A DNA stretch of 64,000 nt from NCBI GenBank assembly GCA_029215795.1, contig JARDYH010000003.1:65232109-65296108 (forward strand), given 5' to 3'. The translations under genes and the position numbers were made by a program. The stretch's first letter is position 1, and each line of letters begins with the position of its first letter. Shown piece by piece: positions 41,958 to 53,833 of the stretch. The notes below the pieces were generated by a model that worked only from the letters and a program-made list of their open reading frames with translations, was not told the origin of the DNA and made no database searches. This DNA comes from Anniella stebbinsi. Lineage: Eukaryota > Chordata > Lepidosauria > Squamata > Anniellidae.

Positions 41958-42200
41958 AAAAGCAGAAGCAAATCTGGAGGGACATGACATTGTCTAAAGA
42001 ACCCATAAACAACTACAAGTAGAGAATGACAAGCATACAATATAGAAAAGCTCATTGTATGAATCTCTCCAGCAGAGGAAATAACATGTTTCACAAGTCT
42101 ATGAACAGTGGAGATTCAGAACATATTTCAGAACATATGTCTTCCTCAGTAAATCTTCTTGAGTTTTGTCCCCTCATTCTGGACAGGAAAGTACTAAATA

Positions 42201-42973
42201 GTAGAGAATAGGACCTCTCATCAAACTCGAAACCACGCCCCTTTTGAAAAAGTGACAGGTGCCCCGCCCCCTTTTGGACCGGAAGTCCTGCCCTAGCGCC
42301 AAGCAACAAAGGATGGGGTTTCAGGATCCGGATCCGGCCCTGATGTCAGTTGGTAAGGAACCACTTTTCTGGGTTGAAGCTTCACGGGTGCCAGTGGAGA
42401 AGAAAAGCCCGCAGGTCCCACATATGAGGGTATGCGCCCGGTTAAAGCAGAGGTATTCTGAGACACTGGTGGCGTATGCACAGTTTCCACCCTTCTAGGC
42501 TGATTCTTCAAGGGTGCCCGCTGTTTAGAAAAAGCCCAGAGACATCTAGGATCCGCCATGTTCTCCCCACAGGAAAAACTTGTCTGGGCATGCCAAGAAC
42601 AACTTCTTTTGCTCCTGTGCCAAAGGGGGTGGAGTTACAGCTCTACAACCACTTCCTATTGGTCCGCAGTAGCCTGGGGAGTTATTAGAGGGGTCACATG
42701 ACCCCTCTGGGCCAATCCGGGAGCGGTTTGAAACCCCCGCCTAAAATGGTATTGGGGTCACATGACCACATGGGGTCACGTGATCACCTGGGGGGAGGGG
42801 TGGTCACATGACACTCGATTCCATGATCTCACTTCCGGCTGAGGGGGATTCCCGCTAGGGCGGGACTTCCGGTCCCGCTAGGGCAGGACATCTGGTCCAA
42901 AAGGGGGCGGGGCACCTGTCACTTTTTCAAAAGGGGCGTGGTTTCAAGTTTGATGAGAGGTCCTATTCTCTAC
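42201..42973. mobile_element. 773-bp MITE with 98-bp inverted termini and TA flanks
   Basis: 42201-42298 and 42876-42973 are inverted copies with about three mismatches, starting GTAGAGAATAGGACCTCTC. The dinucleotide TA lies directly outside both ends (42199-42200 and 42974-42975). The interior is GC-rich with several GTCACATGAC-type repeats around 42690-42815. There is no transposase. TA flanks would fit Tc1/mariner, but long inverted ends with a larger footprint cannot be ruled out. Confidence 0.7.
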
Positions 42974-44174
42974 TACTGTACTATATTAGGTTTATTTATG
43001 GAGTAGCAAATCCAAAATTTTGTAAGTAGTGTGAACTGTGGTTTTAAGAAATTATATGAAGATATATTTTCCTGTTTTGCTTTCCATGTTTTGATACTGG
43101 CAATTTCACAGTATGGCAGAGTAATATCTGCTAAATACCATAGTTCAAACTTTAGAAGGTCCCTATCTGGTAGTGAGATGGTGGCTGAAGAGACTCTAGT
43201 AATCTTGTGCCCATGAGCTACAGCCAGCAATACTGCTTTGCATTTACAAAAAATAACTCTGATAGGCCAGCAGATATCATGATTATAGCTAAAGGAAGCC
43301 AGCAGCCATATAATTAAACTGCCACTTGTAAAATATGTTCTCCCTCTACATTCCTTTTCCATTTGAAGGCTTAATTCAGAAGCTAAAAGTTAATTCAAAA
43401 TTATGCCCTGTGCATCAGTTTCGTCTTGCTCTTGAAAACTACTCTTGTTAACTAAAATATGGCCAAAGTACCCAGCACCAGATTAAACCAATATGGGATC
43501 CTAATTGTCCTACTAGGTATAAGAACTTTATGGTTTTGTTCCTGCGATTCTGCAACTTCTGCTTTGCTTCTGTGATACGGGTCTTGTATCCCAAGGCCAA
43601 AACTAGCGATTATTTTAAATACATATCTAGCTATGTCTTTTTTTTCAACTTGTACTCCAGAGTAAGTGTGTGTGTGTGTGTGTGTGTGTGAGTGTATGTA
43701 GAATCCAGATCAGGACCCTACTTTGGGGTGGGGTCCTTTCAAGATCTGGATCAGGGGCCCTGTGCCTATTCTAGGTATTCTGCTAGGTTCAGATTTAAAG
43801 TCTATTTTGACCCCCCAGAAACTCATTGCTTGTAGTCACATTTATAGCTATTATCCTCTTCTTATCATGGGTGTCAGGAAAAGACTCTTTTCATAAGCAG
43901 AAGAATGTCCATGTCAGAAACTATCAGTAAAGTACAGGGAGGAATAGGATGCCTGCCAGGCCTCTGTGTATTCAACATATATACATTCATATGTACATGC
44001 AAAAGTATGTGCATAGGATTTTTACCTGTAATCAGGGATGCTAGCTTTCCTGGCTAGGTAAAGATAATCTATGCATGTAAAATTTGAATACATATATCTT
44101 CAGATGAACATGTGGATGGTGGGAGAAGAACTAGCAGGCACAATCTTGTTCCTTTCCCTCCATATGTCCCTAAT
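42974..44174. other. Non-coding stretch with (TG)n at 43666-43690
   Basis: No gene is seen. The 129-residue minus-strand frame at 43362-42973 begins in the MITE end and has no domain. Confidence 0.5.
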
Positions 44175-44450
44175 GGCTTATTCAGACATCTATGGGCCTG
44201 TACAGAAGACACCTTAAACCCTGCTGGTTAAGACTTATGGTTAAGCAGCAGGATTTAAGGTGTCTGTGCGATGCATTTTGTTAAACCTTGCTCACTCACT
44301 AACCACAGTCAGACCGTCTGCAGCAGGGTTAGCGGCTGTAATCGTGGCTTAAAGAATTGTGTGCGCGACAGCACGGCTTGTTGTTAGTGCTAACCCCAGA
44401 AAACCACAGTTTCGCTAACCACAGAGCCTGAAGTGTTGTCTGAATAGGCC
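44175..44450. mobile_element. MITE with GGCCTATTCAGACAAC-type termini
   Basis: The left GGCTTATTCAGACATC pairs with the right GTTGTCTGAATAGGCC. The inner sequence has GGTTAAGACTTATGGTTAAG-like motifs, similar in style to 33765-33970. Flanking triplets are AAT and CAT, so a 3-bp duplication is possible but imperfect. Confidence 0.5.
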
Positions 44451-46084
44451 CATCAACTGTTTACCTGAATAAAAATACGTACTTGTTCTGCCATTATTAC
44501 ACTGTGAAGCACATGCTGTTTCTGACATCAGAGACCTGGCATACCATACTGTTTATGAGTATGAATTATGTGTTCATAGTCAACCAGGTCAATGTTAAAT
44601 CAGACAAAAATTCCCTGGGTGACCTTAGGAATGCTAATAGCTGTTAGGCCTCAGTCTCTTTCCCCAGTGGTAATGTGAAGTTTATTTACTGGCCTACCTA
44701 TCAGAATTGTTCAAAGAATTACTGCTCTGTACTAGAAACTTACAAGATGTTGAAATGGGGGGGACCAGGAGACTGAGCAACAAAAATGAGGGTGATGAAA
44801 TGCAATTCTATTGCTCTTAAAAATGTATAAATGAGCTTATCTGTAAGTTTATTTATAACTTAGCTGGAAGACACCAACAATATGATGATAATGACAATAA
44901 TAAACAACTTCACTGCTGAAGGTGGACCTTCAATATAATGCTAATGATGATGATGAAGATATTGATGACAATGATAACAACGATGACAATGATGATGATT
45001 ACCTAAGGTGCTGCACAGTAAAGTCATACATAAACGTATAGATAACATCATCATGTTGTCAAATATTGTGAAATTAATAAACAATATTCAAGCTAAGAGG
45101 TCACTTCTGAAAGTAAATTCACTAAGGGCACAATCCTATGCACATTCAGACAGGAAAAAGTCTTACAACTCCCAGTATGCTCCAGGCAGCCATGCTGGCT
45201 CAGGAATGGTGGATGATTTAGGGCCTTTTCTGTCTAAACATGCATAGGATTGTGCTGTGACTCTTGCTCAGTCAGTTGATCAACCCAGAGGAGAAGATAT
45301 CCGAAAACATCCATTCCTTCCAAGATTTTAGTATCAACTAAAAATTTTATTAAAAACATTTTGTCAAAACAGATTGTCAACCTTTTTGTTTAAGCAATAC
45401 CAACCTGGTCTCTCTAACTACATTTTTTAGGACGAAGGTCTAAAAAAAAAGCTGGTGGAAGCCTAAATCTCAATGAGAAATAATAGCAGGCAAATAAGAA
45501 TTTTCTCATCACAGTAAGTGGCTTATTTATTTATTTGTTGTTATTTAGTTTCTAGGTTTTTTTTTTTTTTTTTTGCAATTCTAAGTTAATTAAAGTCAGC
45601 CTTGTTAATTTAAAAAAGAGACCTGCCTTACTGGCACTTTCAAAACATGGCATCTTATCTACGTTACTTAATATGTTCAATTATTAAAACCAAAAGACAC
45701 TCTACAAAACCTAATTTGCTTTTGAACATTTAGGCTGCTTTTGTCTTTGAGCTGAATAAAGCTTGTAAAATGAAAATAGGCTTTATTCATCGTTCTGCCT
45801 TAAGTTACACAACCGGTCCTCTATGAGAACCAACTCTGAATTCAACAGAGGGAAATAAAATCATTTTATTTCAGTGAGAGGGCCTTTTGGACTATTTAGA
45901 GAGGTGAAGACTGGAGGATCATCCCCTTCTATTCTTTTTCTGTGACTAGTATTCTCTGGTTACTGCTATATTGGAACAAAGAATTATTTAAGAATCAAGA
46001 TGTCATTGTCAAGCTTTGTAAAATCTTATTAAATATCCATTTAAATATTGGATCCAAATCAATGTGCCTGCAGGCTCTCTCTAG
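44451..46084. other. Non-coding stretch with foldback repeat at 45129-45257
   Basis: This contains imperfect (GAT)n at 44940-45000, a poly-T of 15 at about 45560, and at 45129-45257 a dispersed foldback family (GCACAATCCTATGCACAT to ACATGCATAGGATTGTGC) shared with 39312-39410. No gene is seen. Confidence 0.5.
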
Positions 46085-46128
<44 letters not shown>

Positions 46129-46130
46129 TT
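46085..46130. repeat. (CTTT)n microsatellite
   Basis: About 11 nearly pure CTTT units. Open frames that cross it on both strands are products of the repeat. Confidence 0.9.
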
Positions 46131-46420
46131 GAGATGTGATCTTGAAAATCCTGATCCAGTTGTGAAATCTGCTCATGGAAATCTGTGCATAGTTTCCAGG
46201 GGGATTTCCTTTGCCGATCCAATAACTGTTTGTGTATATTGGATGTTTGTCCACATACACATCCAGATTGGATACATCCCATGCAATCCCTATCAGATTG
46301 GCTACATGTGAATAAGGATGCAGGTACATACCCTTTTTGTTTTGTAAGGCAGGTGTGATTGTGAACCTCTGCCTACTGGAAGTGGGCTACTGACATGCAT
46401 CAGTTGTGAAGATTATACAG

Positions 46421-46547
46421 TAAAAGTTGTAAAATCCAACACACTTAGAGTTGACCCATTGAAATGAATTGGACTTAAGTTGGTCATGACTAACTTGTCT
46501 CATTCATTTCAACGGGTCAACTCTAAGTAGGACTTATGTTGGATTTC
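46421..46547. mobile_element. Foldback MITE, about 127 bp
   Basis: GTAAAATCCAACACACTTAG and its partner CTATGTTGGATTTCAC-like end, with ACTTAGAGTTGACCCATTGA against TCAACGGGTCAACTCTAAGT, give two long arms around a short centre (GGTCATGACTAACTT). It is non-coding. Confidence 0.5.
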
Positions 46548-48504
46548 ACCCTATATCTATACTGAGAAAGACTGCTAATAAGCTCATTTGCAACTGATAA
46601 GAACACTTCAGATTAAATAATAGAAAATGTATGATTAAAAGTTTTGCTTCATTCTGTATTCATGTCTTTAAAAGTACTTATATTGGCAGACAGCAACACA
46701 ACCATGTTTGCTTAACTGGATGTAAGATCTGATCTCTCCATGCACACTTTTGCTTTTAAAATCTTTTTATCTACCATGATTAGCTAGTTTATCCCATTGT
46801 GCTTGGTTTTATGCAAGTGGATAAAATAGAAATAAGGCAAAACATTATTACAGGGCATTACTGATTGGATTTAAGTCATATAAAGCTTGCAAAAAAAATG
46901 TTGAAAAAAAAGTATATGCACAATTCTAAAGTTCCCAAATACTGTAATGTCACAAATGCATGCATGATGAATAATTGGTGGGTAGGCTGGTTCTGGAAAT
47001 ATGAAGAAAAATATTGCAAACCAAATAAACAAAAAAATAGATAAAATAATATCTACCTACCATCTAGACAAGCATTCGTGGATATGTAAAGTATAGCGTT
47101 TTTACAGAGTTTAGCACTTCAAAAGTTAAAAGGGTTGATTGTGGACTGTTAATATATAATGTTTAAATATATTACACTGAGATTACCCCCGGCATAAAAT
47201 ATTATTACATTCACCGTAAACACCACTGGGTGATTAGCTCACATCCTGATAGCAAATAATTCAGCTTGTTCTATAATTAGCAATTGATCATATTTATGAT
47301 TTAATAACTGGTCCCACAAGGGGAAAATATTTAGTTATGCTTGACTGTAACTTTATTCTCCTTTCTGGAAATGTCCACATTAGGAAATTAAAAAGCATAG
47401 GCCAAATGTGCCATACAGATTGTATTGTATTATTTGCTGACACTTCACTTAGAAAGAAAAAGTGGATCTTTCTCTTCCTCGTCTGGTCTCATTGTCCACA
47501 GTTGCTTTGCCTATAATGAATGACCCTGCATAACAGTAGGAAACCTTATTAAAGTATATTGTTAATGATTGTGCCAAAGATGTGAGTGGCCTGTTAACAA
47601 ATTGAAATGTCAGGCAAGTTATGGCCCTCAAATAATATGAAAGCTCCCACTGAAATGCTTACCTGTGGTATTATCTCATGGCAATACATCAGTTCATGTA
47701 CTGATAAAATTATTATGTGGACTGCTGCAGAACGAATCCTTTCATCAAAGGAAAGGGTTTTTCTTTTCTTGTTTTTTAAGCGCTGGGTAAAAATGAGATG
47801 TTGTCATAGAACCTTATGATGAACCCACTTCATTAACTTGGAGAACCATTTTGAGAAAGAGAAGAAACGAAACCTTTTGATTGATACTCACTCAGGCATG
47901 TCATTTTGTAAAGAGAAAGAAGTAACATCCAAATCTGGATGAACAGCCCTCTCTCCTTTTGTTTTAAATGGATGGTTTTATTGCATAAGCCATAAGCTCC
48001 TCATACAAGAAGTCGAAGCCTCCACTCTGTTCCCAGGTTGCCACAAAAGACTTTTTTCATCATTACTTCTAAACTGCTCCCCAGATGCTTTTACATGGAG
48101 AGCGGGGCAGTTATAGCTTCACTCCAACATCATGCACAATGAGAAATATCAATGAAAAAGTAATATCATAATCGTAGTGGGCCAAAACCAAAATAACAAT
48201 AATAAGCAATAACAATAAAAACAAAATTGCATTTCCCCGTTCTTCTTTAGAAGATGCACCTCTCTCAGTCATTTTAATGTGCAAAGGGTGGTGGTATTTG
48301 TGCATTCAGCCTGCCACAGTAATTACAACTTAAATTAGTATCTCGTCTAAACTTCTTATATGATTACAGATATGCAGTGTGATCTGTCCTATGCTTTTTC
48401 CGTGCATTAATACCAGAGCTTCACTGAAACAGCACAGAAAGGTGTTGCTTTGACATTAACAGACTCACAGTTGTAGCTTTTTGAGTGTGGAGTAGTTTCT
48501 GGCT
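46548..48504. other. Long AT-rich non-coding stretch
   Basis: No repeat family or supported gene is seen. The sequence looks unique and is the longest such run on this side of the window. Confidence 0.5.
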
Positions 48505-48830
48505 GCCTCTACAAGAGAGGTTTAATGCTCTTTCAAGGCGCTTAAAAAAATGTACCTCTACAAGAACGGAGCGCAAATCGGGCGTAGAGGCGTGTTATCT
48601 CTCTGATTATGCACATTAAACAGCAAGTTTTATTTTGCTCCGGCCGTTAAAGCGCATTTTGCCTATGTGAACAAGCGCTTATGCGCATTAGCTACTTGTA
48701 AAGCGCATTTTGGTCATCCCTTAATGTGCTTCGCCACCTCTCGGCGCCTCTCGTGCAGAGGTAATAGGCGTAAATGCGCTTCAGCGATTATGCGCATAAT
48801 CGCCTAACCAGGCGCAAAAGCGAATCCTTG
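48505..48830. mobile_element. CpG-rich patch, probable MITE
   Basis: CpG is frequent here but rare in the DNA around it. Motifs GCGCATTT, GCGCTTA and TGCGCATTA recur in both orientations, and CCTCTAC/GTAGAGG pairs occur. This looks like a young inverted-repeat element that has kept its CpGs. The exact ends were not resolved. Confidence 0.4.
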
Positions 48831-48936
48831 TATTGCAGCTCCTAGAATCCCAGAGAAGCATGGCCAATAGTCACAGCAGTGATTTATCACACTCTCGCCA
48901 TACCTGGTAGGTGAAATATGGATTTCATATTTATTT

Positions 48937-49270
48937 ATTTATATTTATTTAAAACATTTCTTAGCTGCCTTTCAGTGTAGATGTCTCCACACGGCGACTT
49001 ATGGCAACAAAATACATCACAACAGTTTAAAACATTAAAAGCAATAAAACATACACAGCAAAATAACAGTTAAAACAATAAAAGCCAACAATAAAATCAT
49101 CATGAAAATGGCAATAGCTGCAAAACAGTACTTATCACAATAAGACCATTGTAAAATATAACATTTTTAAGGCCTTCGTAAAAGCCTGCAAGGATATGAC
49201 AATTTTATTTGGTTATCCTGTTCCCCATGGATCAAATCTGCTAGAAAATTGTACCTGCAATGAGAGAACA
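48937..49270 (-). mobile_element. Decayed LINE 3' UTR
   Basis: On the plus strand TATTTATTTATTTATATTT is followed by a segment like the reverse of L2-type tails (ACGGCGACTTATGGCAACAA) and many AATAAAAC motifs. No coding part was recognised. Confidence 0.4.
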
Positions 49271-50554
49271 CCAAATCTCTCTCTTTCTCTCTCTCCCAAT
49301 ATTCCTTTCAGAGTTCGTTATTACCACTATTAATTAATTTATAATTAGATTATTAATGGCCCAAAACTGCTGGTTATGAATGGTTTTATGGGAATCACTG
49401 CTTAATTAACATTATCTATCCCTAAGTAGTTTGTGTAGGCAACCATTTTATTATATATTTCAAGATACTAAAAGTTAATTATTGTGAATATATTTTAAAG
49501 TGAGATAAAATTATTTTCTGGTGGTATGATGCTCTTCCTTTGGTTTTTTTTTAAAAACTAATGTTTAATTTTGCTCAACACCAGAGAGGTACCTTAAGAC
49601 CAGTGAGAGCCATCCCATGAAGCAGGGTAAGACACCAGCGTCAGGAATGGTGAATTGTGCCACTTCCCCTTGTCCCTGTTGGGAGGGCCTGTCACCACTG
49701 CCCCACCACCTCCAGCCAGTACAGTGGCATTTGCCGTGGCAGGGCGAGCAGCTGGTGGGGCCCTCTGGAGCAGCCACACTCTATTCCCTTCATTGCGTGC
49801 CCCACCTTCTCCTTACTTTTTCTGCGAGAACCTTGTAGCCACTTCTTCCAGCTGGATGGCTTTCCATAAAGGTAACATGGAGGCAGCAAAAGTAAGGGGA
49901 AGAGGCATCCGTTGTGGGAAAGGGGCAATATATAGCACATGTTCACTCTCACCACTGGTGGTGAGAGAGCCTGTGCTGGGGCTGCTTAAAACCTCTGAAC
50001 AGGCTGAGACTGTTGGATGGAAGTCTGCTTTAGCTCCTTGTGAGGTTACAGTCTTCCAAAATTATCCCATCAGAATCTTTTGGAGTCAGTATGCATGATG
50101 TTGTATGGATTGTTGGCTGATGAGTCTGTTTTCTATAAAACTTAAATAGCCATCATAAACTCATCTCCATTACTTAGAATATCTTTGGACAATATTGAAG
50201 TAGCCTGCTGGCTGAATGTTCAATTTGATCTTTTGTTGTTTTAATATAAATTGCAATGGCCCAGGTGGATAGTCATTAAAAAAAACAAACTTTAATTTGG
50301 CTGGCAGCATTTAGTGTGACATCTGAAGATGAACTTGTGCAGGTTGTAGATACAGCTTATGTGCATTCCCCTTCAAATATTATAAGAAGCATTGCCAGGC
50401 AAACATGGAAGTTGCTGTATGTTGGAGCTTCTTTACTAATGTTCCAAGTCACTCTCAGGGATGCACATTACAGGCAGCAACATTAGAATTGGAGAGACTA
50501 CTCCAATCCTGTTCCCGGTAACATTAGTGCGCCAATCACATGGGCACAGCCAGC
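49271..50554. other. Non-coding stretch, no gene seen
   Basis: 49580-49930 is more GC-rich, with overlapping frames on both strands and no domain in any of them. No exon boundaries fit. Confidence 0.4.
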
Positions 50555-50742
50555 AGTGCTACAAAGAGTTAGGGCATTGGACTGGGACTCAGAAGACCTA
50601 GGTTCTCCCCACTCAGCCATGAAGCTCATTGGGTGACTTTGGGCCAGTCACTGACTCTCAGGCTAACCTACTTCATGGGATTGTTGTGAGAATGAAATTA
50701 AGGGGAGGAAAATCATGTATGCCACCTTAGGCTCCTTGGGGC

Positions 50743-51576
50743 TAGGGTGACCAGATGGCTCGGGGTTTCCCGGTCCTAACCGGGAAACCTGGGGCGAACC
50801 GGTCCAACCGGGGGGCGGTGGGGGCAAACCGGGGTGGTGGTGGGTCATGTGGCGGTGGCAGCAAGCGAGGAGTGGCGGTAGACCCGGCGGCAGTGGCGGC
50901 GGAGGAGCCCGGGAAGTGGCCGCCTTAGCAGGTAAGTGCCCTCCCTCGCGCCTCACGCTCCTTACCCGCAGGGGCGTCCGCTTCCCTGCGGTGCTCGAAT
51001 CTACTGAGAAACAGGCTTCGCGGCCTGTCCCTCAGTAGCGCGCCGGGTGATGATGTTTCTCAGTAGATTCGAGCACCGGAGGGAAGCGGATGCCCCTGTG
51101 GGTAAGGAGCGCGAGGCGCGGGGCACGGGGCGCGGGGCACTTACCTGCTGGGGCAGCCGGGTCCACCACCGCCAGGTCCTCCACTGCTGCTGCCGGGCTC
51201 GTGAGGCCAGAGGCCGCACGGAAGGGACGGGAGAGGGCCGATTACGTCACTTCCGGATCCGGCCCTCCCCTGCCTCTTCCACGCGGCCGCTGGCCTTACG
51301 AGCCCAGTGGCGGGGGACCCGCCAGCGGCGGAGGAAGACCCGGCGGCGGCGGCGGGGGACCTGGGGGGGGGCGGTGGACCCGGCGGGGGCGGCAGCGGAA
51401 GAGAACTCGGTAGGTCCGGGCTGATGCTTTTTGGGGGTGGGTGGCTTGGTGGGGGGGGGTTGTTTTGGGTGGGGGGTGGCTTGGGGGGTTGTTTTGTGGG
51501 GGTGGCTTGGTGGGGGGGTTGTTTTGGGTGGCGGGGGGGGGACCGGGATTTTGGGTTCCAAAATCTAGTCACCCTA
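50743..51576. mobile_element. Non-autonomous hAT-like transposon, copy 2
   Basis: TAGGGTGACCAGAT at the left and ATCTAGTCACCCTA at the right. The duplication is CCTTGGGG at 50734-50741 and 51577-51584, with one extra C at 50742. Ends, G-rich right third and ETS-CRE site are shared with 16409-17131. The central hairpin differs from that copy. No transposase frame is present, and GC-rich frames on both strands are not supported. Confidence 0.8.
50941..51125. repeat. Hairpin inside hAT-like copy 2, arms about 72 bp
   Basis: 50941-51012 pairs with 51054-51125 around a loop of about 40 bases. Clear paired blocks are GGGGCGTCCGCTTCCCTGCG and GTGCTCGAATCTACTGAGAA with their complements. The sequence is unrelated to the hairpin of copy 1. 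Confidence 0.65.
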
Positions 51577-51639
51577 CCTTGGGGAAAAGGTGAGATATAA
51601 TTGTAACAAATAAATAATAAATAAATAATAATAGCTAAA

Positions 51640-51845
51640 TATTGCTTCCAGTATCAGAGGCAGTATGCCTCAATATACCAGTTGTTGAGGAAGACATGCA
51701 TGCACATGTGGGTGGAGGGGGATTGCTATTGCCCACATGTCCTACTTGTGGCTTTCCCACAGGCAGCTGGTTGGCCACTGAATGAGCAGAATGCTGGACT
51801 AGACAAGCCTGCAGTCTGATTCAGCACGACCCTTCTTATGTCACT
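51640..51845 (+). mobile_element. CR1-type LINE 3' fragment
   Basis: CTTCCAGTATCAGAGGCAGT through GCAGAATGCTGGACTAGACA to CACGACCCTTCTTATGT matches the last third of the copy at 40265-40660. It directly follows the SINE tail. Confidence 0.65.
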
Positions 51846-52096
51846 ATGGTAATAACCTTATTGGCATAGTAATAACAACATCCTTGCAGCAGCTCCCACA
51901 GATGGATTGCAGTGGAGGCACCCTGGATTGCTCCTTTAGAGTTCTGACTGAAACCCAGAGTGGATTCACCACCCTACTGACATCGGAGCCATCAGCCTCC
52001 ACTGATGGACAGGGCACAGGCCTCTGGTGCTGCTCTTGCAAGATCAATGTACTAATATATCACCATTTACTCTGGCTGTCTTTTATGCCTCAGAGA

Positions 52097-52139
<43 letters not shown>

Positions 52140-53788
52140 ACAATAATCTTTAGACAAAAAATTGAATGCTTTTATAACTCCAGTGGGCCACAGTTGCACC
52201 ACCTCATTAAAATTAATCACCGAATACTTTTCACCAAACGAATCCTGCCCTGTTAGGAGAATATTTGTTCCCATGACTGTCCTAGGGAGATTATTCTGAG
52301 CTTCTCTTCAATAACGATAAGCTGTGTCTTCTGATCTGAAGCCTAAAAGTATCAATAGGCAGCTTATACCCATGTGATCTTTCACCCCTTTCATCTAAAT
52401 TGCTTTTTGTGAATAAAAATGTGCATGTTTGCATATTAAAGCTTGCTGAGCTGAACTTGGACTATATCTTCATCCAGAGATGTGTCTCTGTTTGTAGTAA
52501 GAGGCTAGGTCTGCCATTTGTTTTACAGAGGTGCTTCCCCTTTCCCTTATGGTCACCTTTGATTAATTATTGCTGAATATTTATCTGTCTTATTGCACTT
52601 TTTGTTCCCACCATTGAGAAATCTAAGGCAATGTGTAAAAAAAAAAAAAAAAACCCGAAAAGAAAGGAAGCCCTGTATACAAGCAGATGGTAAAACCTTA
52701 GCTGGAATTAAAAATCAAAATCAGTAAAATTAAAAACCATCCTTCTCTGTCAAATGAAAATTGCAGGGTCATCATCACAGAGTGGGGCTGGTCTGTGCAT
52801 TCCTGTGGGCATTACTGCTTTCACTCAAACACATTTCCGGCCACCAAAGGATAATTCTTTAATTTGCAGTGAAGGCCTACCATCTGTGTGTGTTTGGACT
52901 TCATTCCTCGATACTGGTTGGGCAAATGGCACAAAGTCTGTTATACAGGCCATGGTTTAAATATTAGAGCAATGAATAGGCAGTTCTATATTTAATTGTC
53001 CATCCAGTCCAATAGAATACACAGACCTGTACCATTCTGTTTGTTTTATTTCCAGGAAACTAGCCAGGTGTATGATGATTTGTGCTATTGGCAACTGTTT
53101 ATTAAGGCTTCATTGAAGAGCACCTGATTCAGGTAGCAGTCGCACATCTTACTAACACAGATTCTGTGATCCAGTTTCATGTTGCTGGTAGGAGGGGCCA
53201 AAAACGATAATTTAAAAAAGGCTTAAACTGACACAGTCTGAGAGAGCCTTATCTGTTAATTTGAGTGAAGATCTCCAGGGTTAAAAATGCAAGCGTCTAA
53301 TCATAGCATCCAATACAATTCTCTGAACACATGCAGTCACCCCTGACAGCTGGCTATTCAGCCTCTTCTTAAAATTGTCAAATTAAACACATCATACAAT
53401 TTACTAGGCAACCTGTTCTATCTTGCTGTCTTATGATGTAAACAATTTGATAGACGGTGTAAATCTGCTGTACACACTGTAGGCCCATCTTACATTTCTC
53501 TTCAATTAGTGATGCAGCTAATGGTCGGAATTCAAGAGTTCAGACTCTGAACTCCCCAGTCTGGAAATTTTGGCTAACTACAAACCTCTCTGAAGTTTGG
53601 GATCAGTTTATAATGGTCTCAATCCTGGCCTCTGCCTGAACATTATTTGTTTCTAATCTGTTACATATACATTTGCTTAGATGGATGGATAGATAGATAA
53701 TTACATATGTGCAATATTATATATCTACATTGAGATTTATTAATTAATTTATTTATTTAGACAAGCTAGGATTTTGAAAATACTGTAG
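51846..53788. other. Non-coding stretch with (TG)n at 52099-52137
   Basis: No gene is seen. The (TG)n tract is pure and long. 52626-52645 is poly-A. The rest looks unique. Confidence 0.5.

Positions 53789-53833
<45 letters not shown>

Larger units (their letters stand above)
50555..51635 (+). mobile_element. tRNA-derived SINE split by a hAT-like insertion
   Basis: The SINE head and body lie at 50555-50741: GAGTTAGGGCATTGGACTGG, CCACTCAGCCATGAAGCTCA, GGTGACTTTGGGCCAGTCAC and CCACCTTAGGCTCCTTGGGG. The tail continues after the insertion with CCTTGGGGAAAAGGTGAGAT and an AATAAATAAT run. The 8 bases CCTTGGGG occur on both sides, and other copies of the SINE have them once. Confidence 0.75.

Noticed and set aside
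45942..46329. ORFs through the (CTTT)n tract
   Set aside because: Open only because the tetranucleotide repeat has no stops; flanks show no coding features.
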